The notes under the pieces are model-generated. The model did no database searches and was not told the origin of the DNA. It was given only the letters and a program-made list of their open reading frames with translations. Below, piece by piece: positions 8,399 through 17,718 of a stretch of DNA of 45,657 bases. How positions within the stretch are numbered: position 1 is the stretch's first letter; the number at the start of each line of letters is the position of its first letter. Source of the DNA: an uncultured Eubacteriales bacterium (GTDB lineage Bacteria; Bacillota; Clostridia; TANB77; CAG-508); assembly GCA_949289635.1 (NCBI GenBank), contig CASEOS010000012.1, forward strand, positions 1-45,657, written 5' to 3'. The position numbers were made by a program, and so were the translations under genes.

Positions 8399-9070
8399 AT
8401 GGAAGAATGCAAAATTAAAAATTTATATAATTTAGAAGAAACCATTGCAAAAGAGTTATTAGAAAAAAGTACATATCCATGGGAAGTGTTGCCTGATATA
8501 GGAGACTATATTTTAGAATTAGGAAAAACATTAGATAAGGACGAATATGAAAAAATAGGAGAAAATGTTTGGATTGCAAAAACAGCAAAAGTGGCACCAA
8601 CGGCATATATTAACGGCCCTGCAATTATTGGAAAAGAAGCAGAAGTAAGACATTGTGCATTTATTAGAGGAAATGCAATTGTCGGAGAAGGAGCAGTTGT
8701 TGGAAATTCAACAGAATTAAAAAATGTTATTTTATTTAATAAGGTGCAAGTTCCACATTATAACTATGTAGGAGATTCTATTCTAGGGTATAAAGCACAT
8801 ATGGGAGCTGGTTCTATTACATCTAATGTAAAATCAGATAAGCAGTTAGTGGTTATCAAAAATGGAACAGAAAACATAGAAACAAAAAGAAAAAAAGTAG
8901 GAGCTATGCTTGGGGATCATGTAGAAGTTGGTTGTGGTTCTGTATTAAATCCAGGAACAGTTATTGGAAGAAATTCAAACATTTATCCATTGTCTTCAGT
9001 AAGAGGTGTTGTTCCAGAAAATAGTATTTATAAAAATAAAAATGAAGTAGTGGAAAAACAAGATAGATAA
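8399..9070 (+). CDS. Stand-alone left-handed beta-helix acyltransferase, GlmU C-domain-like
   Basis: The 223-residue protein is an N-terminal helical segment (1-50) followed by hexapeptide repeats from about residue 55 to 205. They include VWIAKTAKVAPTAYI and AIIGKEAEVRHCAFIRGNAIVG. The segment HYNYVGDSILGYKAHMGAGS (120-139) closely follows GlmU's HLSYLGD and GAGTI region, including the catalytic histidine position (His120). In GlmU this domain acetylates glucosamine-1-phosphate from acetyl-CoA, the step before uridylyl transfer. Here it has its own promoter but sits directly after a UDPGP-type pyrophosphorylase, so the two proteins could share the work of GlmU in cell-wall precursor synthesis. 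Alternative: an acyltransferase for another nucleotide sugar. Confidence 0.75.
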   Translation: MEECKIKNLYNLEETIAKELLEKSTYPWEVLPDIGDYILELGKTLDKDEYEKIGENVWIAKTAKVAPTAYINGPAIIGKEAEVRHCAFIRGNAIVGEGAVVGNSTELKNVILFNKVQVPHYNYVGDSILGYKAHMGAGSITSNVKSDKQLVVIKNGTENIETKRKKVGAMLGDHVEVGCGSVLNPGTVIGRNSNIYPLSSVRGVVPENSIYKNKNEVVEKQDR

Positions 9071-9130
9071 GGCTATTAATAATGAATAAATAAAAAGATA
9101 TTTAATTTATGTTAATTCAATAAGATTAAA

Positions 9131-9179
9131 ATTCAAACATCCTACATGAATAAAAAGTTTACATGTAGGATGTTTGAAT
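9131..9179. terminator. Strong bidirectional terminator hairpin
   Basis: ATTCAAACATCCTACATG and its exact complement form a perfect 18-bp stem with a 13-base loop between two converging genes. T-rich sequence follows on the minus strand. Confidence 0.8.
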
Positions 9180-9187
9180 AAAAAGGG

Positions 9188-9209
9188 CAATCATCATTTT
9201 TGATGATTG
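9188..9209. terminator. Second hairpin between converging genes
   Basis: CAATCATCA and TGATGATTG form a 9-bp stem with a TTTT loop just downstream of the minus-strand gene ending at 9223. It probably works with the larger hairpin at 9131-9179. Confidence 0.5.
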
Positions 9210-9222
9210 TGGTTGTTTTGAT

Positions 9223-9693
9223 TCAAAGAATTGAATCAAAGCGACAACCAGAATACCTTATGCATTTAGGAGGCAGGGTCCTTAACTTTTTTATACTGCC
9301 AAATAGATTTTTTTTCATGCCACAGAAATTTCCATTTCCATAGTATGTGTGAATAGCTTTAAATTGCTCCATTTTTATTAATTGCGATGTGCAATAAGTA
9401 GGAGATAATGCACAACTTTCGATGGTCATGCATAAATTTAAAACTTTTTTATAACTGCTTTTTAAATCAGTTGGACAGTAAAGCTCACTGTCAAATTTTT
9501 TTTCAACAATTTCAAATATTGTTTGTTGATTAGTCTTTTTTTCTGTTGAGACTAATTCAAGCAAAGGACCTTTTTCAGTTTCTTTCCAGGCAATTATAGT
9601 AATTTCCCGGAATTCATTTTTGAATAACCAAATTTTAGAGTGATAATTAAATGATAATTTTCCTACTTCGGTGTTCCACGTTTTTTTCTCCAT
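9223..9693 (-). CDS. Hypothetical protein
   Basis: I do not recognise this 156-residue protein. The first half reads as alternating strands (GKLSFNYHSKIWLF, REITIIAWKE, PLLELVS). The second half is more helical, with cysteines at several places (ESCALSPTYC, NGNFCGM, KCIRYSGC) that could bind metal or be coincidental. There is no signal peptide or membrane span. The start is fixed by AAGGAGG seven bases before ATG. It is monocistronic and ends in a pair of terminators. The upstream TATACTATACTATAT stretch (about 9785-9800) may contain its promoter. Confidence 0.6.
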   Translation of the reverse strand: MEKKTWNTEVGKLSFNYHSKIWLFKNEFREITIIAWKETEKGPLLELVSTEKKTNQQTIFEIVEKKFDSELYCPTDLKSSYKKVLNLCMTIESCALSPTYCTSQLIKMEQFKAIHTYYGNGNFCGMKKNLFGSIKKLRTLPPKCIRYSGCRFDSIL

Positions 9694-9909
9694 ATGTTCC
9701 TCCTTATTTCAACTTTCCTAAAATGATAACTCATTGGAAAGAGTGGTATTTCCACTTTTAACGTATTTGCTTGATACAGAACAATTATACTATACTATAT
9801 AAAGAAAATCAAGATTATGTAAAGTAAAAGATAAAAACTTTGCCATAAATTAATCATTATATCATAGAAAAGTCCTATTCCAAAAAATTTATTTATGATT
9901 ATCCTAATC

Positions 9910-9947
9910 AAAAATAAAGGATTTTATAAAAATTCCTTTATTTTTTT
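9910..9947 (+). terminator. Orphan intrinsic terminator
   Basis: AAAAATAAAGGA and TCCTTTATTTTT form a 12-bp stem followed by T residues. No plus-strand gene leads into it: the nearest upstream gene is on the other strand. It is the only distinct structure in the first half of the 481-base gap 9694-10174; the rest of that half is AT-rich with nothing recognisable. It might end a small RNA starting near 9800. Confidence 0.6.
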
Positions 9948-9989
9948 ATTCTAATTGTATATAATAGGAAAGAAAAAAATAAAATTATA

Positions 9990-12175
<2,186 letters not shown>

Positions 12176-12328
12176 TTGTCCGATTGGGGACGTTTCTGTT
12201 TGGATATTTTTATGTAAAGTTATCATATATTATAATCCTACATAAATTACAACATTTTGCTATTTAAGGACATAGAAATATTTGTTTTACATAAAAATGT
12301 CCAAACAGAAACGTCCCCAATCGGACAA
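12176..12328. repeat. REP-like inverted pair, TGTCC subtype (copy E)
   Basis: Arms 12176-12218 and 12286-12328 are inverted copies matching at 42 of 43 bases (GGATATT versus GGACATT). Each arm holds TTGTCCGATT, the GGGGACG core, then TTTCTGTTTGGA. The 67-base centre is AT-rich and contains TATAAT. The left arm starts one base after the ligA stop; the right arm ends 12 bases before the next gene. A near-identical element is at 19831-19951. Confidence 0.85.
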
Positions 12329-12340
12329 AAGGAGGAAAAT

Positions 12341-12592
12341 ATGGACAAAAATTATACATTTGAAATGATGTGGGAGGATTTAGATGATGGCTATCAAATC
12401 TATTATACGTATGTAAGAAATCGATATTTATTATTTAAAACAGCATCTAATTGCTATACGCAAAAATTATTATCAACAAATCCTAAAAACCCACAACCTA
12501 AAATGACGATGTTAACTCTAAAAAGAGTAAAAGAAATGTTTCCACATATGGAAAATATTGAATATCGTATAGGAATATCAGATGAAGAATAA
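12341..12592 (+). CDS. Small hypothetical protein
   Basis: An 83-residue protein that I do not recognise. The ATG at 12341 follows GGAGG with ideal spacing. An upstream in-frame ATG at 12257 would translate the palindromic repeat and is rejected. The protein is rich in aromatic residues at its N-terminus (YTFEMMWEDLDDGYQIYYTY) and has a basic middle and an acidic end. It is soluble, with no membrane span. It lies 45 bases before a HAD hydrolase gene in the same orientation and may share its transcript. Confidence 0.6.
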   Translation: MDKNYTFEMMWEDLDDGYQIYYTYVRNRYLLFKTASNCYTQKLLSTNPKNPQPKMTMLTLKRVKEMFPHMENIEYRIGISDEE

Positions 12593-12637
12593 TAAAAAGA
12601 TATATAATAAAAAATACTAAATAGAGGAATTAAAGAT

Positions 12638-13258
12638 ATGATAAAAAATATTATATTTGATTTAATGAATGTGATTATAAAAAAAGATTCTAATATAAAA
12701 ACAATCATGCATTTTACAAATGATGAAAAGATAGCAGAAGATTTAATACAATATATTTTTAAAACAGAAGAATGGAAATTGTTAGATTTAGGAAATATTA
12801 GCCATGAACAAGCAATAAAAGAAATGCAAAGAAAAGCACCAAAAGAATATAGCAGATTAATTGAAGAAGTAATGAATCATAGATGTCAGTATTTTACGGT
12901 TAATGAAGAAACTGTAAATATTGCAAGAACATTAAAAGAAAAAGGATATCATATATATGTTTTATCAAATATGGCAACTTTTACATATGAATACTTTCAA
13001 GAAATAGATTTCTTTAAACTATGTGATGGAATCATCATTTCAGCTTATGAACATTTAGTAAAACCAGATGAAAAAATATTTAAAACTTTATTAAATAGAT
13101 ATGATTTAAAACCAGAAGAGTGTCTATTTATAGATGATGATGATACAGGAAGAAGTTTAGAAACTGCAAATCGATTAGAAATTTTAGGAAGAAGAGTAAA
13201 TCCAAATGATAGCCAAGATGTTGTAACGTTGTTAAAAGAATATAAAATTGAAATATAA
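12638..13258 (+). CDS. HAD-superfamily hydrolase (YihX-like)
   Basis: The 206-residue protein has the HAD motifs. Motif I is FDLMNVI with Asp8 as predicted nucleophile; the DLxNV form in place of DxDxT is normal for the YihX branch. Motif II is the Ser in VLSNM, and motif III is the lysine in VKPDEKIF. Motif IV is IDDDDTG, with more aspartates than usual. A helical cap lies at residues 15-85. YihX-like enzymes dephosphorylate sugar phosphates such as glucose-1-phosphate; the true substrate here is unknown. It follows the small hypothetical gene and is closed by a terminator at 13348-13395. Confidence 0.85.
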   Translation: MIKNIIFDLMNVIIKKDSNIKTIMHFTNDEKIAEDLIQYIFKTEEWKLLDLGNISHEQAIKEMQRKAPKEYSRLIEEVMNHRCQYFTVNEETVNIARTLKEKGYHIYVLSNMATFTYEYFQEIDFFKLCDGIIISAYEHLVKPDEKIFKTLLNRYDLKPEECLFIDDDDTGRSLETANRLEILGRRVNPNDSQDVVTLLKEYKIEI

Positions 13259-13347
13259 AAGATGAATTCACATACAATTCACATTTCTAGCAAAAATTAT
13301 ACATATATAGATTATATATTAATAATCATAAACATCCCCTTTTTTTC

Positions 13348-13395
13348 AAAAGCTATTCTGTTAAAAAATATAAAAAAACAGGGTAGCTTTTTATA
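13348..13395 (+). terminator. Intrinsic terminator
   Basis: AAAAGCTATTCTGTT pairs with AACAGGGTAGCTTTT over 15 bp including two G-U pairs, followed by T-rich sequence. It ends the HAD hydrolase transcript within the 304-base gap before folD. The rest of that gap holds the folD promoter and leader. Confidence 0.8.
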
Positions 13396-13472
13396 TTTTA
13401 CGATTATTCAAAATTTTAATAAATAATTAATAAAAATATACAAAGAAATTTTTGAATAACCAAGATTTGTTC

Positions 13473-13501
13473 TTGCAAAAAGAAATGTGTTAGTATATAA
13501 T
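13473..13501 (+). promoter_or_regulatory. Sigma-A promoter of folD
   Basis: TTGCAA and a perfect TATAAT with a 17-base spacer. The predicted transcript has a leader of about 55 bases. In it a strong AAAGGAG (13519-13525) sits 7 bases before a GTG immediately followed by TAA, while the folD ATG has no close Shine-Dalgarno sequence. Confidence 0.7.
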
Positions 13502-13562
13502 CCAGTTAAGAAAAAAAGAAAGGAGATATAGAGTGTAAATATATGCTCTGTAAAATAGAAAA

Positions 13563-14414
13563 ATGGCTGTAATTATAGATGGAAAAGCATTAGCAAAAAA
13601 AGTAAGAGAAAATTTAAAAATAGAATGCGAAAATTTAAAAGCAAAAGGAATCATACCTAAATTTGCTGTTATCATGGTAGGAGATGATCCAGCATCAAAA
13701 GTATATGTCAGAACTAAAAGTAAAGCATGTGATGAGATTGGTGTAAAATATGAAGAGCATATATTAGATGCAAATATTACACAAAAAGAATTAATTGAAT
13801 TAATACATACATTAAATGAAGATAAAACTGTAAACGGAATATTATTACAAAGTCCTATTCCAAAACATTTAGACATAGATGAAGCATTTAGAGAAATATC
13901 TTATGAAAAAGATGTTGATGGATTTAATCCAGTAAATGTAGGAAAATTATTATTAAATCAGGATACTTTTATATCTTGTACACCATTTGGTATTATGAAA
14001 ATGTTTGAAGAATATCATATAGATTTAGAAGGTAAAAATTTGGTCATTATTGGAAGAAGTAACATTGTAGGAAAACCACTTATGGCATGTTGTTTAAATA
14101 AACATGCAACTGTTACCGTTTGTCATTCAAGAACAAAAGAATTAAAAGAAAAAACAAGAAATGCAGATATATTAGTAGCTGCGATTGGAAAACCAAATTT
14201 TGTAACAGCTGATATGGTAAAAGAAGGAGCAGTTGTTATTGATGTAGGAATTAACAGAGGAAAAGAGAAGAAGATAACAGGAGATGTTGATTTTGAAAAT
14301 GTCAAAGAAAAAGCAAGCTATATCACGCCAGTTCCAGGGGGAGTGGGACCAATGACAGTTGCAATGCTTATGAATAATGTTATTAAAGCAACAAAAAATC
14401 AAAATAATAAATAA
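13563..14414 (+). CDS. folD: Bifunctional methylenetetrahydrofolate dehydrogenase / methenyltetrahydrofolate cyclohydrolase
   Basis: This 283-residue protein is FolD throughout. KVYVRTKSKACDEIG holds the catalytic tyrosine and lysine. GILLQSPIPKHLD and EKDVDGFNPVNVG are signature segments. The NAD(P)-binding loop is IGRSNIVGKP, and TPVPGGVGPMTVAMLM is close to the C-terminus. It interconverts 5,10-methylene-, methenyl- and 10-formyl-tetrahydrofolate in one-carbon metabolism. The upstream frame is closed by TAA at 13551, so ATG 13563 is the only reasonable start, although the strong Shine-Dalgarno sequence lies about 38 bases upstream. A terminator follows at 14427-14452, separating it from dprA. 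Confidence 0.96.
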   Translation: MAVIIDGKALAKKVRENLKIECENLKAKGIIPKFAVIMVGDDPASKVYVRTKSKACDEIGVKYEEHILDANITQKELIELIHTLNEDKTVNGILLQSPIPKHLDIDEAFREISYEKDVDGFNPVNVGKLLLNQDTFISCTPFGIMKMFEEYHIDLEGKNLVIIGRSNIVGKPLMACCLNKHATVTVCHSRTKELKEKTRNADILVAAIGKPNFVTADMVKEGAVVIDVGINRGKEKKITGDVDFENVKEKASYITPVPGGVGPMTVAMLMNNVIKATKNQNNK

Positions 14415-14426
14415 TAAAAAAAATGG

Positions 14427-14452
14427 GGCACTTATATTTAAGTGTCTTTTTT
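14427..14452 (+). terminator. Intrinsic terminator of folD
   Basis: GGCACTTA pairs with TAAGTGTC (one G-U pair) around a 4-base loop, followed by TTTTTT. Confidence 0.85.
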
Positions 14453-14571
14453 GATATTTATAGATATTAAGTAGAAAAAAACAGTAAGAGAATTTAAAAA
14501 ATGTTCTAATGAACGATTTTAAAGAAATTGCGTAGAAAACTTTTATAAATAAATAAAAAGGAGGCAGGAAA

Positions 14572-15441
14572 ATAGAAGAATTAGAAAAGAAAAAATATTG
14601 GATATGGTTATCATGTATAGAAGGATTAGGAAGTATACGAAAACAAATATTATTAAATAGGTATAAAACGCCTGAAAAGATATATACTTTAAAAAAAGAA
14701 GAAATTTTACAAATCAAGGGATTTAATGAAAAACTAGCAGAAAATATTATTTGCAGAAAAAATAAAGAAAATTTAGAGAAGCAAATAGAAGCTTTACAAA
14801 AAGAAAAGGTAAAAATGATTACGATAGAAGATACAGAATATCCGGAAATGCTAAAAACAATTTATGATTATCCAGTCAGTATATTTGTGAAAGGAAATGA
14901 AAAAATATTAAATTTTCCAGCAATTGGAATTGTAGGATGCAGAGAATCCAGTTCGTACGGAGAAAAAGTAGCACAATATTTTGCATATCATTTATCCAAA
15001 AGAAATATTAATATTATTAGTGGTTTAGCAAAAGGAATTGATAGCCAATCTCATATAGGTGCTATAAAGGCAAAAGGAAAAACAATAGGCGTTATCGGAA
15101 GTGGATTAGATATAGTCTATCCTAAGGAAAACCAATATTTATACAATAAAATTATCGAAGAAAATGGAGCTATTATATCAGAATATCCTTTAGGTGTTAG
15201 ACCTGCAAAAATGAATTTCCCTGCAAGAAACAGGATAATTAGTGGAATGAGTAAAGGAATCATTGTTGTTGAAGCTAAAAAGAAAAGTGGGACATTAATT
15301 ACTGTAGATTTTGCACTAGAACAGGGAAGAGATGTATATGTAGTACCAGGAAATATTGATGAAGAAAATTCAGTGGGGACAAATGATTTAATTAAACAAG
15401 GAGGTCAAATGGTAACAACATATCAAGATATAGATATATGA
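14572..15441 (+). CDS. dprA: DNA processing protein DprA (AUA start)
   Basis: DprA loads RecA on single-stranded DNA during transformation. The Rossmann-like core is clear: GIVGCRESSSYGEKVA, ISGLAKGIDSQSHIGA, IGSGLDIVYPKEN, FPARNRIISG and DFALEQGRDVYVVPGN. The first in-frame ATG (14815) would cut off the N-terminal helical domain, whose sequence (YWIWLSCIEGLGSIRKQILL, then KTPEKIYTL) is typical of the family and open in frame upstream. No ATG, GTG or TTG exists between the in-frame stop at 14554 and 14815. The only placed start is ATA at 14572, seven bases after AAGGAGG. From there the product is about 289 residues, a normal DprA length without a C-terminal winged helix. The AUA start suggests low, IF3-sensitive translation. 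No topA follows. Confidence 0.88.
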   Translation: MEELEKKKYWIWLSCIEGLGSIRKQILLNRYKTPEKIYTLKKEEILQIKGFNEKLAENIICRKNKENLEKQIEALQKEKVKMITIEDTEYPEMLKTIYDYPVSIFVKGNEKILNFPAIGIVGCRESSSYGEKVAQYFAYHLSKRNINIISGLAKGIDSQSHIGAIKAKGKTIGVIGSGLDIVYPKENQYLYNKIIEENGAIISEYPLGVRPAKMNFPARNRIISGMSKGIIVVEAKKKSGTLITVDFALEQGRDVYVVPGNIDEENSVGTNDLIKQGGQMVTTYQDIDI

Positions 15442-15547
15442 AAAATAGATATTTATAATGAATTCAACAAAAATTCACAAACTGTATATTTACTTATCAT
15501 ATGAAGAATGATATAATAACAAAAATAAAAAACGGGAGAGAAACGCG

Positions 15548-16222
15548 ATGACAAGAGTAAAATTAAGAGATAGAATTTTGCCTCAATATACAAAAGGGGA
15601 AGAAATTTTTAATATGACATCACATATTGTAGGAGCAGCCTTAGGAATTGTAGCAACCGTTTTATGTATTGTATTTGCGGCAATTCATGGGAACGGATAT
15701 GGTGTTGTAAGTGGTTCTATTTATGGTGTGACTATGATTATATTATATACAATGTCTAGCATTTATCATGGATTAAGTCCTAAAAGATATTCTAAAAGAG
15801 TTTTTCAAGTATTAGACCATTGTTCAATATTTTTATTGATTGCTGGTTCTTATACACCTTTTGCACTATGTACATTAAGAGAATATAATACAGCAACTGG
15901 TTGGACAATATTTGGCATTATATGGGCTATGGCAATATTGGGAATTGTATTAAATTCAATTGATATAAAAAAGTTTAAAAAATTTTCAATGATATGCTAT
16001 CTAGTGATGGGATGGTGTATAGTTGTAAAAATCAATTTATTACCTCAATTATTAGGAATAGCAGGATTTAGTTTGCTATTGGCTGGAGGAATTGCTTATT
16101 CCATAGGGGCTATTTTATATGGCGTTGGAAAAAAACACAAATGGATGCATTCTATTTTTCATTTATTTATTTTATTAGGTAGCATATTACAATTTTTCTG
16201 CATATTATTATATGTCATGTAA
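15548..16222 (+). CDS. Hemolysin III family (PAQR-like) membrane protein
   Basis: This 224-residue protein has about seven hydrophobic spans. Family motifs are NMTSHIVGAALG (the first His region), SSIYHGLSP with the conserved histidine, LDHCSIFLLIAGSYTPFAL, and a C-terminal HSIFHLFILLGS. These histidines and the aspartate form the metal site in PAQR/HlyIII proteins, which are thought to be membrane hydrolases. The 'hemolysin' label comes from a Bacillus cereus homologue and does not establish toxicity. The start follows GGGAGAG. The gene seems monocistronic. Confidence 0.9.
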   Translation: MTRVKLRDRILPQYTKGEEIFNMTSHIVGAALGIVATVLCIVFAAIHGNGYGVVSGSIYGVTMIILYTMSSIYHGLSPKRYSKRVFQVLDHCSIFLLIAGSYTPFALCTLREYNTATGWTIFGIIWAMAILGIVLNSIDIKKFKKFSMICYLVMGWCIVVKINLLPQLLGIAGFSLLLAGGIAYSIGAILYGVGKKHKWMHSIFHLFILLGSILQFFCILLYVM

Positions 16223-16302
16223 ATAAGAAATTTGACCTTGTTTATACAAAAAAATCTTATATGCAACCAAGATGAAAGTTATTCTTCTATACAATAAAAA
16301 AA

Positions 16303-16321
16303 GAAGGCTTTAAAAGCCTTC
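16303..16321. terminator. Small perfect hairpin after the hemolysin III gene
   Basis: GAAGGCTTT and AAAGCCTTC form a 9-bp stem with a 1-base centre. The A run before it gives a T run on the minus strand only, so on the plus strand it is a weak terminator at best. Confidence 0.45.
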
Positions 16322-16467
16322 AAATACTCATAAATATACATTTATTTTATCATAAAAATAAGGAAAAATCAAGTGAAAGAAACTTAAAGAAAAAGAGAAT
16401 ATAAACGAAAAAACGAGATAACATCATATAAAGAAAGAAAAGATATATTTTAAAAAAGAAAAGACAT

Positions 16468-16496
16468 TTGTAAAATGAATTTAAATATGTTAATAT
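16468..16496 (+). promoter_or_regulatory. Candidate promoter of 6S RNA
   Basis: TTGTAA and TAATAT with a 17-base spacer, positioned to start transcription near 16503, just before the conserved 6S sequence. Confidence 0.55.
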
Positions 16497-16502
16497 ATAA
16501 AT

Positions 16503-16716
16503 AATCTAATAAGAATTGCAAAATCCCTGCGTAGTACGTAAGAGCATAATTTTTAGAACCAACAAATTTTAAGAGGGGCCGATCTCTTGAATATGGCGTG
16601 CATGCTCACAGTATATAGTGAGAAGCCCATGAGTATTTAGGTAGGCACCCACCTGTTTTTAGGAGCAGGTCCTTAAAAATTAAAAAGCTGACGGCTAAGG
16701 CGGGGCTTTTTTTTTT
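16503..16716 (+). ncRNA. ssrS: 6S RNA
   Basis: 6S RNA mimics an open promoter and sequesters sigma-A RNA polymerase in stationary phase. The ends pair as in the family: AAAA-CCCTGC (16520-16530) with GCGGGG-CTTTT (16700-16710), and the T run ends the RNA. The interior has the recognisable stretch GCATGCTC ... GAGAAGCCC (about 16608-16630), matching E. coli 6S GCATGCTC ... GAGAAGCC. GTAGTACGTAAGAGC resembles the conserved 5' helix. The 5' end is estimated from the promoter, not observed. It accounts for most of the 574-base gap 16223-16796; the part before 16460 is AT-rich with only the small hairpin noted separately. Confidence 0.85.
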
Positions 16717-16796
16717 GTCGAATAGGAAACATTGGTTTTTATCTTGCTATTTTTATGTTAATAGTATAAAATAAAAGCAGGAAAGAAGGTGGTCAT

Positions 16797-17642
16797 ATGA
16801 CAATTAAACAAGCTTTGCTAAAAGGTGTCACAATCTTAAAATTAGAAAAGATTTCTACGCCAAAATTAAAAGCGAGATTGTTATTACAATATGTATTAAA
16901 AAAGCCAAGACAATATTTAATTGTATATGACAATCAAAAACTAACAGAAAAAGAAGAACAAGATTATTTAACATATATAGAATTATTAGCACAAGGAGAA
17001 CCAATAGAACATATTACACATCAAAAAGAATTTATGAAATTAAATTTTTACGTAGATGAAAATGTCCTAATACCAAGACAAGATACAGAAGTGTTAGTAG
17101 AAGAAGTTATGAAAATAGCAAAGAAAATCAGAGCAAAGAAAATATTGGATTTATGTACAGGAAGTGGAGCAATTGCAGTATCTTTAGCAAAATATTTAGA
17201 AAATGTGGAGTTAACAGCTTTAGATATTAGTGGAAAAGCATTAGATATTGCAATAGCAAATGCAAAAAATAATCATGTTCAAGATAAAATTACATTTGTA
17301 GAATCAAATCTTTTCCAAGATTTAGGACAAGAAAAATATGATATAATTGTTTCTAATCCTCCATACATTAAAAGAAAAGAGCTAGAAACATTGGATAGAG
17401 AAGTAAAAAGAGAACCAAGATTAGCATTAGATGGAGGAGAAGATGGGTTGGATTTTTATAGAAAAATTATAGATAGAGGATATGAATACTTAAAATATGG
17501 TGGATATATTTGTTTGGAAATCGGATATGATCAGAAAGAAGAAGTAATGCAAATTATAGAAAATAGAAAACAATATAAGGATACATATTGTAAAAAAGAC
17601 CTATATGATAATGATAGAGTGGTTGTAACAAGATTAGGGTGA
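16797..17642 (+). CDS. prmC: Peptide chain release factor N5-glutamine methyltransferase
   Basis: This 281-residue protein has the PrmC/HemK layout. A helical N-terminal substrate-binding domain (1-85) is followed by an AdoMet-dependent methyltransferase domain with LDLCTGSGAIAVSLA (117-131) and the catalytic motif NPPY (187-190). It methylates the glutamine of the GGQ motif in release factors. RQDTEVLVEE before the methyltransferase core is also typical. prfA, often the upstream neighbour, is not present; 6S RNA lies there instead. Its TGA overlaps the first bases of a palindromic repeat. AAGAAGGTGG precedes the ATG. Confidence 0.95.
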   Translation: MTIKQALLKGVTILKLEKISTPKLKARLLLQYVLKKPRQYLIVYDNQKLTEKEEQDYLTYIELLAQGEPIEHITHQKEFMKLNFYVDENVLIPRQDTEVLVEEVMKIAKKIRAKKILDLCTGSGAIAVSLAKYLENVELTALDISGKALDIAIANAKNNHVQDKITFVESNLFQDLGQEKYDIIVSNPPYIKRKELETLDREVKREPRLALDGGEDGLDFYRKIIDRGYEYLKYGGYICLEIGYDQKEEVMQIIENRKQYKDTYCKKDLYDNDRVVVTRLG

Positions 17643-17703
17643 AACGTTAGGGACGGGTCAAATCGTTCCATTTTGGAACGATTTGACCCGTCCCTAACGT
17701 TCC
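17641..17703. repeat. REP-like palindrome, GGAACG subtype (copy F)
   Basis: Arms 17641-17670 and 17674-17703 pair at 29 of 30 positions around a TTT loop. Each arm holds AACGTTA, the GGGACGG core and GTCAAATCGTTCCA. The sequence overlaps the prmC stop codon, ends 15 bases before whiA, and shares its TGGAACGATTTGAC arm with copies A and B. Such a hairpin could act as a terminator or mRNA stabiliser between prmC and whiA. Confidence 0.85.
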
Positions 17704-17718
17704 AAAAAGGAGGAAGAA

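Noticed and set aside
12219..12285. A promoter in the centre of the inverted repeats (TATAAT in copies D, E and G)
   Set aside because: No -35 box at suitable spacing was found, and TATAAT is frequent by chance in AT-rich DNA.
12257..12340. An N-terminal extension of the small protein at 12341
   Set aside because: The extension translates the palindromic repeat arm, and a good GGAGG sits immediately before the ATG at 12341.
12659..12679. HAD hydrolase judged inactive because motif I is DLMNV, not DxDxT
   Set aside because: DLxNV is normal in the YihX-like branch, so it is not evidence of inactivity.
13849..13866. A 17-base match between folD and the gap near 9870 (AAAGTCCTATTCCAAAA)
   Set aside because: One short match in AT-rich DNA, without extension or any structure, is probably chance.
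15548..16222. A haemolytic toxin
   Set aside because: The family name comes from one Bacillus homologue; the sequence shows a PAQR-like membrane enzyme, with no toxin features.
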